Shown: in pieces, positions 43,331-52,333 of the stretch
Layout: each line of letters begins with the position of its first letter
Position numbering within the stretch: the stretch's first letter is position 1
Source: Clostridia bacterium
Lineage (GTDB): Bacteria; Bacillota; Clostridia; Christensenellales; Aristaeellaceae
DNA: 64,000 bases
Reading direction: 5' to 3'
NCBI GenBank assembly: GCA_017936375.1
Contig: JAGBFR010000037.1
Location: 41,354 to 105,353, forward strand
Position numbers and translations under genes: made by a program
The notes under the pieces: model-generated
The model's database searches: none
Seen by the model: only the letters and a program-made list of their open reading frames with translations
Told to the model about the DNA's origin: nothing

Positions 43331-44743
43331 TTACGCCAGCGCCTCGTCCGCCGCAAGAATGCCCATGCCGAAGATCAGCAGCGCCTTCTTGAAGTTGGCC
43401 AGATGCAGGCCCTCGTCCGGCTGATGTGCGCCGCCGTGGCCGGGGGCGAAGAGCGTTGTATTCTCGCGCGGCAGCGCGCCGAGGCCGAAGCCCAGCGCAT
43501 TGGGCAGCTTGCGCGCATAGGTGCCGCCGCCCATCACGTACGGCGGGAGATCGCTGCCGTTGATCTCGTTGAACACGACGGTCATCGCGTCCACGATCGG
43601 GTTTTCGCGCGGGTAGTAGTTGCCCTTGCTGGCGTGCACGTTTTCCAGCGTGCAGCCGTTCTCGCGGCTGATGCGCGTCAGATTGGCGATCAGCGCGTCC
43701 TGATCGGCGAGGATGTGGCTGCGGATATTCAGGTGCAGCGCCATGCGCCCGTCCTCCGTCATGGAGGTCATGGTGCCGGTGCAGGTGGTGTAGCCGCTCA
43801 TCTCGTCCCTGCCGTCGACGCCAAGGGCGGTGCCGAGGTAGTCGTCATTGATGCGGGTAAAGAAGGCCAGCGCCGCTTTGTCGTGCTCGCTGAGCAGGCC
43901 GGTCTCAAGCGCGGCCTTCGTCGCCTCATGGATGGCGTTGACGCCGCCCTCCGGGAAGGCGCTGTGGCGGGAGAGGCCGGTCGCCTCGATGCGCGTTGCG
44001 CCGTCCTGCGCATGCGCCGCGGCATACTCGCCAAAGTCCGCCCGCGCGCATTCCCCGCGCAGGGTGAGCTGCGCCCTGTCGGGCACGATGTTGCTGGCCA
44101 TGCCGTTCTTCGCGGCGAGCACGGTCTCCATCGGCGCGGCGGTCACAACGTCGGCGGTGATGATGCCCTTTTCGCCGTAGCAGACAGGGAAGCCGCAGTC
44201 CGGGATGATGACCAGCTTGGACGCGGGATAATTCTTCGCATAGTAGGCGACGTCCTTCATGCCGGCCTCCTCGTCGCAGCCGAGGAACAGGCGCAGGCCG
44301 TGGCGCGTCTTGACGCCCAGCTCCTCAAAGGCGCGCAGCAGATACATCACGCCGACGGCAGGACCCTTGTTGTCGTCCGAGCCGCGGCCGATCAGATAGC
44401 CGTCGCGGATGACCGGCTCATACGGCTGCGTGACCAGCCAGCCCTCTCCCGGCGGCACCACATCCAGATGCCCCCAGAAGGCGATCTCGTCCTCCGGGCC
44501 CTTGCCGGGGCGCAGAGAGGCACTGCCGCAGTGGTTTTCGTAGTTCTGCGTCGCAAAGCCGTAGCGCTGCGCCATCTCAAGCGCGGCGTCCAGCGCGCGG
44601 CGGCTGCCCTCGCCGTAGGGCGCTTCGCTGCCGCCCTTCTGCGATACGCTGGGGATGGCGACCAGCGCGCTGATATCGGCAAGGAGCTCGTCAAAATGCG
44701 CGTCGATCCACGCCTCGAGCCTTTCACGGATATTCTGATCCAT
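43331..44743 (-). CDS. M20 dipeptidase, PepV/Sapep-like
   Basis: 470 residues. Motifs of the M20 family are WGHLDVVPPGEGW, GRGSDDNKGP (bridging Asp), CDEEAGM (catalytic and ligand Glu) and a late metal His in GHGGAHQPDE. The long lid domain is typical of PepV. It lies 14 nt after the importer permease and so belongs to the binding protein-LplB-YtcP-M20 operon. Linking a peptidase to a sugar-type importer suggests the substrate has an amide bond, or the importer takes peptides (inference). Confidence 0.88.
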   Translation of the reverse strand: MDQNIRERLEAWIDAHFDELLADISALVAIPSVSQKGGSEAPYGEGSRRALDAALEMAQRYGFATQNYENHCGSASLRPGKGPEDEIAFWGHLDVVPPGEGWLVTQPYEPVIRDGYLIGRGSDDNKGPAVGVMYLLRAFEELGVKTRHGLRLFLGCDEEAGMKDVAYYAKNYPASKLVIIPDCGFPVCYGEKGIITADVVTAAPMETVLAAKNGMASNIVPDRAQLTLRGECARADFGEYAAAHAQDGATRIEATGLSRHSAFPEGGVNAIHEATKAALETGLLSEHDKAALAFFTRINDDYLGTALGVDGRDEMSGYTTCTGTMTSMTEDGRMALHLNIRSHILADQDALIANLTRISRENGCTLENVHASKGNYYPRENPIVDAMTVVFNEINGSDLPPYVMGGGTYARKLPNALGFGLGALPRENTTLFAPGHGGAHQPDEGLHLANFKKALLIFGMGILAADEALA

Positions 44744-44757
44744 ACGATTCGCCCTCC

Positions 44758-45669
44758 TCAGCCCTTCACGGCGCCGATCATGACGCCCTTTTCAAAGTAC
44801 TTGGTCAGGAACGGATACACGCACATAATCGGCACGGTGGAGACAATGATGGTACAGTACTTGACCAGCTCGCTGGCGAAGCTGATCTCCTGCACGCTGA
44901 GCACGTTGTCGCCGGAGGCGACGGACATGCTGTTGGTGATCAGGATGCCGCGCAGCACGTACTGCAGCGTGTAGAGCTTGGTATTGCGGATAAAGACCAT
45001 CGACGGGAACCAGGAGTTCCAGTGGCCGACGGCGTAGTACAGGCCAATGACGGCGAGCACGGGCTTTGACAGCGGCAGCACGATGTGCATGAGGATCTGC
45101 GTGTCGCTCGCGCCGTCGATGAGCGCGGCCTCCTCCAGCGAATCGGGAAGCGAGACGAAGAAGGAGCGCATGATGATGACGTTGTAGGTGCTGATCAGGT
45201 ACGGGATGGTATTCGCCCAGCGGGTGTTGTAGACGCCCACATGCTTGACGACGAAGAACAGCGGGATCAGGCCGCCGGAGAAGAACATGGTGAAGATCAT
45301 CATCTTCATCATGACGTTGCGCAGGTAGAAATATTTGCGGGTCAGGACAAAGGCGGCGAGGATGCTGAACGTCATGTTCAGGACCGTGCCGACGATGAGG
45401 TTGAACATCGTATTGCCAAAGCCGACCAGGATATTCGGATTGTTGAGCGCCAGCTCATAGCCCTCGAGCGTGAATTCGCCCAGCCACCAGGCCAGCGGGC
45501 CCTCGTGCGCGAGGAGCAGCTTCGGGTCGGAGACGGAGCACATGACCACATAGTACAGAGGGTAGAGCGTGACGAAGATCAGCGCCACCATGAGCAGGTT
45601 GTTGAATACGTCAAACACCCTGCCGGCGGTCGTATTGGTATCGATATGGTTCTTATTCTTCTTCCTCAT
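44758..45669 (-). CDS. ABC importer permease, YtcP-type (system 2)
   Basis: 303 residues from ATG at 45669, with AAAGGAGGGAG upstream; an earlier GTG/ATG frame overlaps the previous gene. Six helices, the EAA loop LEEAALIDGASDTQILMHIVLPL and the ending EKGVMIGAVKG are seen. It pairs with the LplB-type permease upstream. Confidence 0.9.
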   Translation of the reverse strand: MRKKNKNHIDTNTTAGRVFDVFNNLLMVALIFVTLYPLYYVVMCSVSDPKLLLAHEGPLAWWLGEFTLEGYELALNNPNILVGFGNTMFNLIVGTVLNMTFSILAAFVLTRKYFYLRNVMMKMMIFTMFFSGGLIPLFFVVKHVGVYNTRWANTIPYLISTYNVIIMRSFFVSLPDSLEEAALIDGASDTQILMHIVLPLSKPVLAVIGLYYAVGHWNSWFPSMVFIRNTKLYTLQYVLRGILITNSMSVASGDNVLSVQEISFASELVKYCTIIVSTVPIMCVYPFLTKYFEKGVMIGAVKG

Positions 45670-45683
45670 GGCTTCTCCCTCCT

Positions 45684-46625
45684 TTACCACAGACTGGTTT
45701 CATTGACCTTGCGGCTGAGCGTGTTGGCGGTGATCAGCAGCAGGAAGTTGACGATGGAATTGAAGAAGCCGACCGCAGCGGAGAAGCTGTAGTCAAACTG
45801 GATCAGGCCGCGGCGGTAAACATAGGTGGAGATGACGTCCGCGGTCTCGTAGGTCATCTGGTTGTAGAGAAGGACGATCTTCTCCCAGCCGAGGGTCATC
45901 ATGTTGCCGATGCGCAGGATCAGCAGGATGATGATCGTGGGCATGATGGAGGGCAGCGTGATGTGCCACACGCGCTTGAAGCGGCCCGCGCCGTCCATGA
46001 CGGCCGCCTCGTAGAGGGTGGGATCGATGCCCGAGAGCGCGGCGACGAAGATGATGGAATCCCAGCCCGTCTCCTGCCAGATCTGCATGGCGACGTAAAT
46101 CGGGCGGAAATAGTCCTTGATGCTCAGCAGGTTCGTCTTCTCCACGCCCAGCGCGCTGACGAGGATGGAGGTGAGCATGCCGTCCGCCTTGAAAAAGTCG
46201 ACCGCGAGGCCGCAGATGACCATGGCGGAGATGAAGTGCGGCATGTAGGTGACGGTCTGCGTGAGCTTCTTCAGGCGCGCGCCGCGCAGCTCATTGAGCA
46301 GCAGCGCGAAGATGATCGCCGCCGGAAAGGCAAAGATCAGCAGATAGAAATTGATGACAAGGGTATTGCGCAGCACGCGGATAAAGTACGGATCGGCAAG
46401 GAAGTCCATGAAGTTCTTCATGCCGACAAACTGATTCTTGAGAATCGGCTTGGAGGGAACATACCGCTGGAAGGCGATAATCAGGCCGTACATCGGCCCA
46501 TACTGGAAGACAATGTACCACAGCAGCACAGGCAGCGCCATCAGGTAAAGCTGCGGATATTTGAGGATGTTCTGCCAGAGGAGTTTATACCAGGGTTTGC
46601 GTTTGTTCAGCGTTCTGTGCGCCAT
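45684..46625 (-). CDS. ABC importer permease, LplB-type (system 2)
   Basis: 313 residues. Family opening FQYGPMYGLIIAFQRY and EAA loop LYEAAVMDGAGRFKRVWHITL. It forms the channel with the YtcP-type partner. A strong hairpin (46676-46703) lies between it and the binding-protein gene upstream. Confidence 0.9.
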   Translation of the reverse strand: MAHRTLNKRKPWYKLLWQNILKYPQLYLMALPVLLWYIVFQYGPMYGLIIAFQRYVPSKPILKNQFVGMKNFMDFLADPYFIRVLRNTLVINFYLLIFAFPAAIIFALLLNELRGARLKKLTQTVTYMPHFISAMVICGLAVDFFKADGMLTSILVSALGVEKTNLLSIKDYFRPIYVAMQIWQETGWDSIIFVAALSGIDPTLYEAAVMDGAGRFKRVWHITLPSIMPTIIILLILRIGNMMTLGWEKIVLLYNQMTYETADVISTYVYRRGLIQFDYSFSAAVGFFNSIVNFLLLITANTLSRKVNETSLW

Positions 46626-46675
46626 GCGATCATCTCCTGACGGCCGGGCGAGCCGGTATTGGTTGGGAAAAGAGG

Positions 46676-46703
46676 ACAGGGAGAGGGAAATCCCTCTCCC
46701 TGT
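46676..46703 (-). other. Hairpin between binding-protein and permease genes
   Basis: ACAGGGAGAGGGA pairs perfectly with TCCCTCTCCCTGT around a 2-nt loop. On the minus strand CCTCTTTTCC follows, so it may act as a partial terminator that keeps permease levels below those of the binding protein. Confidence 0.55.
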
Positions 46704-46717
46704 GCCTGGAGGTGTGA

Positions 46718-48334
46718 TTACTTCGCGGAGCGGGCGATGTAGCGGTCGTAGGCGGCCTGCTTGATCTCACAGGCGCGGGCGATGCCCAGATTCTCGATCT
46801 GCTTGACGAACGCATCGTAGTCATCCATGGAGGCCTGGCCGAAGATGAAGGCATAGACCTGCTCCTCGACGTAGTTGTTGACCTTGCTCATGATGTCGGA
46901 GTACTCGCGGGACTCGTCCACATTCATGGTGACCAGGGACGGGATCTTGTCCGCATCGGAGTTGCGGGTGACCCAGGACTCCCAGTTGGCCAGCTGCTGC
47001 GGCAGGTAGTACTGCTGACGCTCCATCATGTCGTCATACTGCACCTGGAAGGTATTGAGGGTGTAGAGCTGACGGGCGGTGGTGAAGTCGTACTTCGGGT
47101 TCTCATACATGAAGTCGGTGAAGGTGCGCATGCCGTTCTCGTCCTCGACGAAGGTCGGGAACTCCTCGGAGCCCGGGCCCCAGGCGGTCAGCAGGCGGGT
47201 GTCGTCATCGTGCAGGTAGTCAATGAACTTGACGGCCAGCTCCGGATTCTCGCAGCTCTGGGAGATCTGCCAGGACCAGTTGTTCAGGGAGTAGACGATG
47301 CGGGCGAGGGTCAGCTGATCCTCAGCAGCCTTGCGCGGGAAGAGCAGGCCGACGATCTCGTAATTAGGATCGATGGTCTGGCCGACCTTCAGCGCGGTGG
47401 TGGTGTTGGAGTTGTGGTAGACGGTCATGCCGGCCTTGCCGTTCTGGAAGACGGTCAGGCAGTCGTCGAGGGAGCGGTTGACGCTGTCGCGGTCGATGAG
47501 GCCTTCGTTCGCCCAGCCGTTCAGGAAGGCGACCATCTCCTTGTAGCCCGGCTGCATCATGGAGTAGACGACCTTGCCGTCCACAAGCTGGAAGTCATTC
47601 CAGGTGACGCCGAACGCGCTGGAGAGGAAGTTGGAGTTGTAGAAGCCGCTCTGGGAGAAGATGTTGCACAGCGCGAGCGGAACCTCAACGCCGTTCTCCT
47701 TGAAGGTGCGCAGCACGTTGGTGTACTCGTCGAGGGTCACAGGAGCCTCGAGGCCGTACTTTTCGAGCAGGTCAGCGCGGACGACCGGGCCGTAGTGCAC
47801 GCGGGCGTTGACGTACGGGGCGAGGAACATGCTGCCCAGCTTGACGATCGCGCCGTTGTCGCCGTAGATGCCGTTCTTGATGTAGCCGGTGCCCTCGTCG
47901 TATTCCTCGACCATCTGCAGGAAGTTCGGGGCATACTGCGGAACCAGCTCGTTGACGTTGACCAGGATGCCGTCGTCCATCGCGCCTTCAACGCCGCCCG
48001 GATAGGTGGTGTGGAAGCGATCGGTGTAGAACAGATCCGGCCACTCGCCGGAGGCGATGGTGGTGTTGAAGAAGGTGCCGTCGTCATTCACCGGCGGGTG
48101 CATGAACTCGATGGTCAGGCCGGTCTCCTCCATCATCTGCTTGATGACGGGGTGCTCGCTCAGGTCGGAATAGACGGAGGACTGAGAAGCGTTGAAGTCG
48201 CAGTAGATGACCAGCTTTTCGCCCTTGGTGGAGAGCGGAAGCTCGGTCTGCTTTTCCGCGGCCAGCGCCGTGCAGGACAGGCACAGCATGAGCGCCATCA
48301 GCACGCAGAACAGTCTGGTAGTCAGTTTCGTCAT
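46718..48334 (-). CDS. extracellular solute-binding protein (system 2)
   Basis: 538 residues from ATG at 48334, preceded by GAAGGAGG. The signal peptide MTKLTTRLFCVLMALMLCLSCTALA has a cysteine but no good lipobox and a clear TALAA signal peptidase I site. The mature part is an LplA-type family 1 binding protein. It is first in the operon binding protein-LplB-YtcP-M20 and lies behind a promoter of the GATTCTGC regulon. Confidence 0.9.
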   Translation of the reverse strand: MTKLTTRLFCVLMALMLCLSCTALAAEKQTELPLSTKGEKLVIYCDFNASQSSVYSDLSEHPVIKQMMEETGLTIEFMHPPVNDDGTFFNTTIASGEWPDLFYTDRFHTTYPGGVEGAMDDGILVNVNELVPQYAPNFLQMVEEYDEGTGYIKNGIYGDNGAIVKLGSMFLAPYVNARVHYGPVVRADLLEKYGLEAPVTLDEYTNVLRTFKENGVEVPLALCNIFSQSGFYNSNFLSSAFGVTWNDFQLVDGKVVYSMMQPGYKEMVAFLNGWANEGLIDRDSVNRSLDDCLTVFQNGKAGMTVYHNSNTTTALKVGQTIDPNYEIVGLLFPRKAAEDQLTLARIVYSLNNWSWQISQSCENPELAVKFIDYLHDDDTRLLTAWGPGSEEFPTFVEDENGMRTFTDFMYENPKYDFTTARQLYTLNTFQVQYDDMMERQQYYLPQQLANWESWVTRNSDADKIPSLVTMNVDESREYSDIMSKVNNYVEEQVYAFIFGQASMDDYDAFVKQIENLGIARACEIKQAAYDRYIARSAK

Positions 48335-48440
48335 AGAGATAACCTCCTTCTTTATTTCACCGATGAACATGCGTCCGTTCATGCGGTGTATACGGGTCTG
48401 CTGCAGCGGTCTCGTACCGGCACCGCCGCTGTCTGTTTTC

Positions 48441-48503
48441 ATTTTATCAAGCCGAATTTGTGATTTCATTCGCGAATGAGGCAACAATCGTGCAGAATCA
48501 ATC
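48441..48503 (-). promoter_or_regulatory. GATTCTGC-regulon promoter, system 2 importer
   Basis: Leftward: element TGATTCTGC (48500-48492), then 45 bp, then -10 TAAAAT (48446-48441). The -35 is poor (ATGAAA), fitting an activator. A 14-bp perfect palindrome, TCATTCGCGAATGA, occupies 48466-48479 between element and -10 and could be a second operator. Confidence 0.65.
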
Positions 48504-48577
48504 CTGTTGTGCAAAAGGGTCAGTTGTCTGATGTTTTCTTTGTGTACATCGGATACATGAGGCTGCATTTGGGCAGC

Positions 48578-48604
48578 AAAAAACGCCCCCAGGAGGGAGG
48601 CGCT
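48578..48604 (-). terminator. Terminator after the AraC-family gene
   Basis: On the minus strand GCGCCTCC pairs with GGGGGCGT (wobbles included) around CTCCT, followed by TTTTT. It ends the M20-AraC operon. Confidence 0.65.
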
Positions 48605-48616
48605 TCCTATGCGCTG

Positions 48617-49594
48617 TTACGGCGCGACAAATGCCTGATAATCCATTGGGAAGAACTGATAGACCGACGGCGGCAGGGAATTAAAGTAGGCTGTGACGAC
48701 AGGGTTCTCCTCGCTGCGCATCTTCTGCCTCCACTGGCTGGGCGAGATGCCGTGAATCCGGCGGAACTGCCTGTTGAAGCTCGACGGCGAGGGATAGCCC
48801 ACCTGCAGGCCGATCTCCGTGATGGAGTAATCGCAGTTGTACAGGAGCACGCAGGCGCGGTCGATGCGCACCATCTGCACATAGTCAAGCGGCGACCAGC
48901 CCAGCACCTGCTTGAACAGCCGCCTGAAATGCGACGTGCTGACATGGCAGAGCTGGCTGAGGCTCTCGATGGAGATCTCCTCCATATAGTTCTTCGTCAC
49001 ATAGTCGATCGCCGGGGTGATGCAGCCCAGCTGATTGTTGACGAAGCGATCCTTCGCGGCCGTGCCGGAGTAGCTGCGCATCATCAGCAGGAAGAGCGTG
49101 CAGAAGAGCTCGCGCGTGATATGGTGATAATGCACCTGCGCGCGCTCCATCTCATCGACGATCATCCCGACGATGGTCAGGATATCCGGGTGATCCTCCC
49201 CCGGGAAGATGCACTCGTCCGCGCCGACGTCGCGCTGGTATTCGCCCAGCTTGCCGGAGAGGCGCGGACTCAGGTTGGGCAGCATGGTCTGCGGATCGAC
49301 GTACAGCCATTTCCAGCCGCAGATCGAGCCTTCGTCCACGATGTGCGCATGCGGCACATTCGGCGGGGCCATGACGATGCAGGGCGCCTTGAAGGGCAGC
49401 TCGCATCCCTCCATGCACAGCCTTCCGCTGCCCTCATAGAGATATCCGATCTCCAGACAGTTGTGGAAATGCATCCTGGTGATCGGCTCGGGCGGGCTTC
49501 GCCATGAATCGCCCAGAAGACCGATGGCCGGGAAATTCGCCGGCAGATCAAAATGGCGGTAGTAAATGCTGCGCTGCTCGGTTTTCTGCTCCAA
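48617..49594 (-). CDS. AraC-family regulator with cupin sensor domain
   Basis: 325 residues from TTG at 49594, chosen because GGAGGTGA lies just upstream; an ATG at 49609 overlaps that site. Residues about 25-110 form a cupin ligand domain (MHFHNCLEIGYLYEGSG). The last ~100 residues hold two helix-turn-helix motifs (ESLSQLCHVSTSHFRRLFKQ and ITEIGLQVGYPSPSSFNRQFR). It is co-transcribed with the M20 gene upstream (33-nt gap) from a promoter that carries the GATTCTGC element. AraC proteins bind paired half-sites about 21 bp apart, as seen in this regulon, so it is the best candidate regulator (inference). Confidence 0.87.
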   Translation of the reverse strand: MEQKTEQRSIYYRHFDLPANFPAIGLLGDSWRSPPEPITRMHFHNCLEIGYLYEGSGRLCMEGCELPFKAPCIVMAPPNVPHAHIVDEGSICGWKWLYVDPQTMLPNLSPRLSGKLGEYQRDVGADECIFPGEDHPDILTIVGMIVDEMERAQVHYHHITRELFCTLFLLMMRSYSGTAAKDRFVNNQLGCITPAIDYVTKNYMEEISIESLSQLCHVSTSHFRRLFKQVLGWSPLDYVQMVRIDRACVLLYNCDYSITEIGLQVGYPSPSSFNRQFRRIHGISPSQWRQKMRSEENPVVTAYFNSLPPSVYQFFPMDYQAFVAP

Positions 49595-49627
49595 TTGACT
49601 CACCTCCATGTGGGAATGACCGGCGCT

Positions 49628-50974
49628 TTACCGGATCTGCTCAATCTGATCCAGCGCGGCGATGCCGGCGGCATACACGCGCATGAAATTGAGCAGGTGC
49701 TCCACATCCTCGCTCTCGTCGCACTGATGATAGTCGCCGCGGCCGGGACGGAAGATGTGGGGCGGGAATTCCCTGCCGGGCATGCCCGGGCCGAAGCCCA
49801 GCGCATTGGGCAGGTAGGCGGCGTAGTTGCCGCGGGACATGACGAAGGGCTCGCTCTCCTGCCCCATGACCTCGTTGTATACGCGCGTGAGCACGCCGAT
49901 CGCGGGGTGATCCGTCCGGAAGGAGCAGGAGGGGCGCGCGCGCAGCTTGCGGGCCGACGCGCCGATCTTCTGCGCCGCGGCGTCCGCGCGGGCGGCGATG
50001 TCGTCCGCATTGGCGCTCACGGGCACGATGATGAAGATGCGCGCCTGCAGGCGGCCGTCCTCATGGCACAGCTGCGTCGCGCCCATCTGCAGCGGGCCGG
50101 AGAGCTCGTCCGCATAGGCGATATCCAGCGTCTCACCGTGCCAGCTGTCAATCGCGGCGGCGAGGGCGGCAAGGCGCGCCGCCTCCTCCGGATACGCCTC
50201 GCCGAGCTGGCGCAGCATGCGCACAACGGCATTGTCCGTGCCGCCGGCATTGAAGATATGCGCGGAGTCGCCGCGCGCCTGCAGCGTGCGCCCGTCCGGG
50301 AGGACGGCGGTGATCTCCTCCGGGGTGACGGAGGGGTTGTTGCTCTGCTGGAAGACGACGGCGGGCTCAAAGGGAATCTCGACCGAGAGCGTCATGCTGC
50401 CGCGCTGGGCGATGCACACCGGAAAGCCGCAGTCCGGCACGAGGGAGAGATCCGGCGCCTTGTAATGCGCAGTGAAGTAGCGCGCGTCCTCCATGCCCGT
50501 CTCCTCGCTGGTGCCCATGTAGAGGCTGTACTTCCTGCCAAGGCGCACGCCCAGATCGCGCAGGCAGTTCATCACATGGAAGACGCCGATCGCCGCCATC
50601 TTGTTGTCCTGCACGCCGCGGCCGATCAGGTAACGGTCCTCCACGAGCGTGCAGTCAAACGGCGGATAATCCCACTCCGCCGGATCCGGCACGGGCACGA
50701 CGTCAAGATGCGACCAGATGCCCACCTCTTCGCTGCCCTCAGTGAAGTCCACGGCGGCGACGTAATGATCGAAATTGCGGCTTGTATAGCCGTGCTTCCT
50801 GCCCAGCTCGCACATATAGGCCAGCGCGTCCCTGCAGGCCTGGCCATAGGGAGGCACCTCGGTATCCGGCACGGATACGCTGGGAATCCGGACGAGGCCG
50901 ATCAGATCGTCGATGATCTCCTGCCGGTGCGCTGCGAGCCATTCGTTCACGCGGTCCATAAACGCTTGATTCAT
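49628..50974 (-). CDS. M20-family metallopeptidase
   Basis: 448 residues from ATG at 50974, preceded by AGGGGGA; other in-frame starts lie up to 18 nt upstream. M20 motifs are WSHLDVVPVPDPAEW, GRGVQDNKMAA, TSEETGMED and a late metal His in GRGDYHQCDE. It resembles but is not close to the PepV-like enzyme encoded at 43,331. It is first in an operon with the AraC regulator and diverges from the M24 peptidase. It probably cleaves a dipeptide or N-acyl amino acid. Confidence 0.87.
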   Translation of the reverse strand: MNQAFMDRVNEWLAAHRQEIIDDLIGLVRIPSVSVPDTEVPPYGQACRDALAYMCELGRKHGYTSRNFDHYVAAVDFTEGSEEVGIWSHLDVVPVPDPAEWDYPPFDCTLVEDRYLIGRGVQDNKMAAIGVFHVMNCLRDLGVRLGRKYSLYMGTSEETGMEDARYFTAHYKAPDLSLVPDCGFPVCIAQRGSMTLSVEIPFEPAVVFQQSNNPSVTPEEITAVLPDGRTLQARGDSAHIFNAGGTDNAVVRMLRQLGEAYPEEAARLAALAAAIDSWHGETLDIAYADELSGPLQMGATQLCHEDGRLQARIFIIVPVSANADDIAARADAAAQKIGASARKLRARPSCSFRTDHPAIGVLTRVYNEVMGQESEPFVMSRGNYAAYLPNALGFGPGMPGREFPPHIFRPGRGDYHQCDESEDVEHLLNFMRVYAAGIAALDQIEQIR

Positions 50975-51010
50975 GTGCATCCCCCTATACAAATTATGCT
51001 TTATATCCTC

Positions 51011-51075
51011 ATTTTAGCGCGTCATGATCGGATTTGCTTGCTCAATCGGGCCGTAAAACGCGCAGAATCGATCAT
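51011..51075 (-). promoter_or_regulatory. GATTCTGC-regulon promoter, M20-AraC operon
   Basis: Leftward: CGATTCTGC (51070-51062), a second half-site CGATTGAGC 22 bp on, and -10 TAAAAT (51016-51011) 45 bp from the first element. The -35 position reads AAGCAA, so activation is expected. The predicted start is about 30 nt before the ATG. Confidence 0.7.
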
Positions 51076-51091
51076 TTCTCTGCCAAAATGG

Positions 51092-51152
51092 TTGAATCTG
51101 CTAGATTTCTGCTCGTTCCTGCCTCGGCAAAACCACCAAAACACGCTATGCT
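51092..51152 (+). promoter_or_regulatory. GATTCTGC-regulon promoter, M24 peptidase
   Basis: Rightward: TGAATCTGC ending at 51101, half-site CGTTCCTGC 21 bp on, and -10 TATGCT (51147-51152) 45 bp after the first element. The start would fall about 31 nt before the ATG. Confidence 0.6.
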
Positions 51153-51189
51153 GAACTCAGCAGAACAACCCATAAAGGAGCTGATCGCC

Positions 51190-52254
51190 ATGATGAAGGA
51201 CAGACTGGAACGCGTGCGCGCGCTCATGCGCCGCGACGGGCTTGAGCAACTGGTCATCACCCAGCCGCAGGCCATCTATTACCTCACAGGCCTCTGGTGC
51301 AATCCGATGGACAGGCTTGACGCGCTGGTCATCACCGGGGACCATTGCCGCATGCTGTGCTATGTGCTGGCGGTGATCGAGCCGGAGGACTGCGAGGTCA
51401 CCATCTACATGGACTACGGCGCGGCCGTCGAGCAGCTGAGCGCGCTGCTTGAGCCGGGCGTGACCGGCGTGGACGGCTACATGCACAGCCGCTTCCTGCT
51501 GCCGCTGATGCAGCAGCGCGGCGACATCACCTTCCGCGTCTCCTCCTGCGTGGAGGATGCGCGCATGATCAAGACCCCGCAGGAGGTCCTGCTCCTTCGC
51601 CGGGCGAGCGAGGTCACGGACGCGGTCTTTGCCGACGCCTTCACCAAGCTGCGCGAGGGCATGACCGAGCTGGAGCTGGGTGCGGTCTTCTCCGACGGCT
51701 TTATGGCGCAGGGCGTGGGCCGCTTCGCCGGCGACCCGATGGTCTGCTTCGGCGCAGGCTCCGCAGAGCCGCATCATAATCCCGGCAACGCAAGGCTGAC
51801 GCCGGGCGACGCCGTCTGCGTGGATACGGGCAAGCGCATCGACGGCTATTACAGCGACATGACGCGCACCGTCTTCTACAAGACCTGCTCGGACGAGCAG
51901 CGCAGGGTCTACGAGACCGTGCTCGAGGCAAATCTGGCGGCGATTGACATCATCCGTCCCGGCGTGCTGATGAGCGAGATCCACGAGGCGGCCTGCGCCG
52001 TCATCCGCAAAGCCGGCTACGGCGATTTCTACCCGCACCGCACCAGCCACGGCATCGGCATCGACTATCACGAGGCGCCCTTTGACGCCGTCGGCAAGCC
52101 GCTGCCGGTGGAGCCGGGCATGTGCTTCTCCGTCGAGCCGGGCATCTACCTCCCCGGCCGTTTCGGCGTGCGCATTGAGGATCTGGTCGTCGTGACGAAG
52201 GACGGCTGCAGCCTGCTCAATCACGCGCCCAAAGCGCTCACCATCATCGACTGA
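51190..52254 (+). CDS. M24 peptidase (Xaa-Pro dipeptidase/aminopeptidase P-like)
   Basis: 354 residues from ATG at 51190 with AAAGGAG upstream. An N-terminal creatinase-like domain (to about 125) precedes the pita-bread catalytic domain. Metal ligands are Asp in VDTGKRIDGYYSDMTRT (two), His in SHGIGIDYHE, and Glu in SVEPGIYLPG and VRIEDLVV. It removes residues from peptides with proline in the second position. Together with the two M20 enzymes it points to peptide or amide turnover in this regulon. Confidence 0.9.
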   Translation: MMKDRLERVRALMRRDGLEQLVITQPQAIYYLTGLWCNPMDRLDALVITGDHCRMLCYVLAVIEPEDCEVTIYMDYGAAVEQLSALLEPGVTGVDGYMHSRFLLPLMQQRGDITFRVSSCVEDARMIKTPQEVLLLRRASEVTDAVFADAFTKLREGMTELELGAVFSDGFMAQGVGRFAGDPMVCFGAGSAEPHHNPGNARLTPGDAVCVDTGKRIDGYYSDMTRTVFYKTCSDEQRRVYETVLEANLAAIDIIRPGVLMSEIHEAACAVIRKAGYGDFYPHRTSHGIGIDYHEAPFDAVGKPLPVEPGMCFSVEPGIYLPGRFGVRIEDLVVVTKDGCSLLNHAPKALTIID

Positions 52255-52268
52255 TCCGATACAAAATG

Positions 52269-52303
52269 AGAGGCTGTCAGGCATCTGCCTGACAGCCTCT
52301 TTG
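52269..52303. terminator. Bidirectional terminator between M24 and aldo/keto reductase genes
   Basis: AGAGGCTGTCAGGCA and TGCCTGACAGCCTCT form a 15-bp perfect stem with a 2-nt loop, followed by TTTG, between convergent genes. Confidence 0.85.
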
Positions 52304-52333
52304 CTGTACTTGCTATTTTTGCAGCCAATGCAA

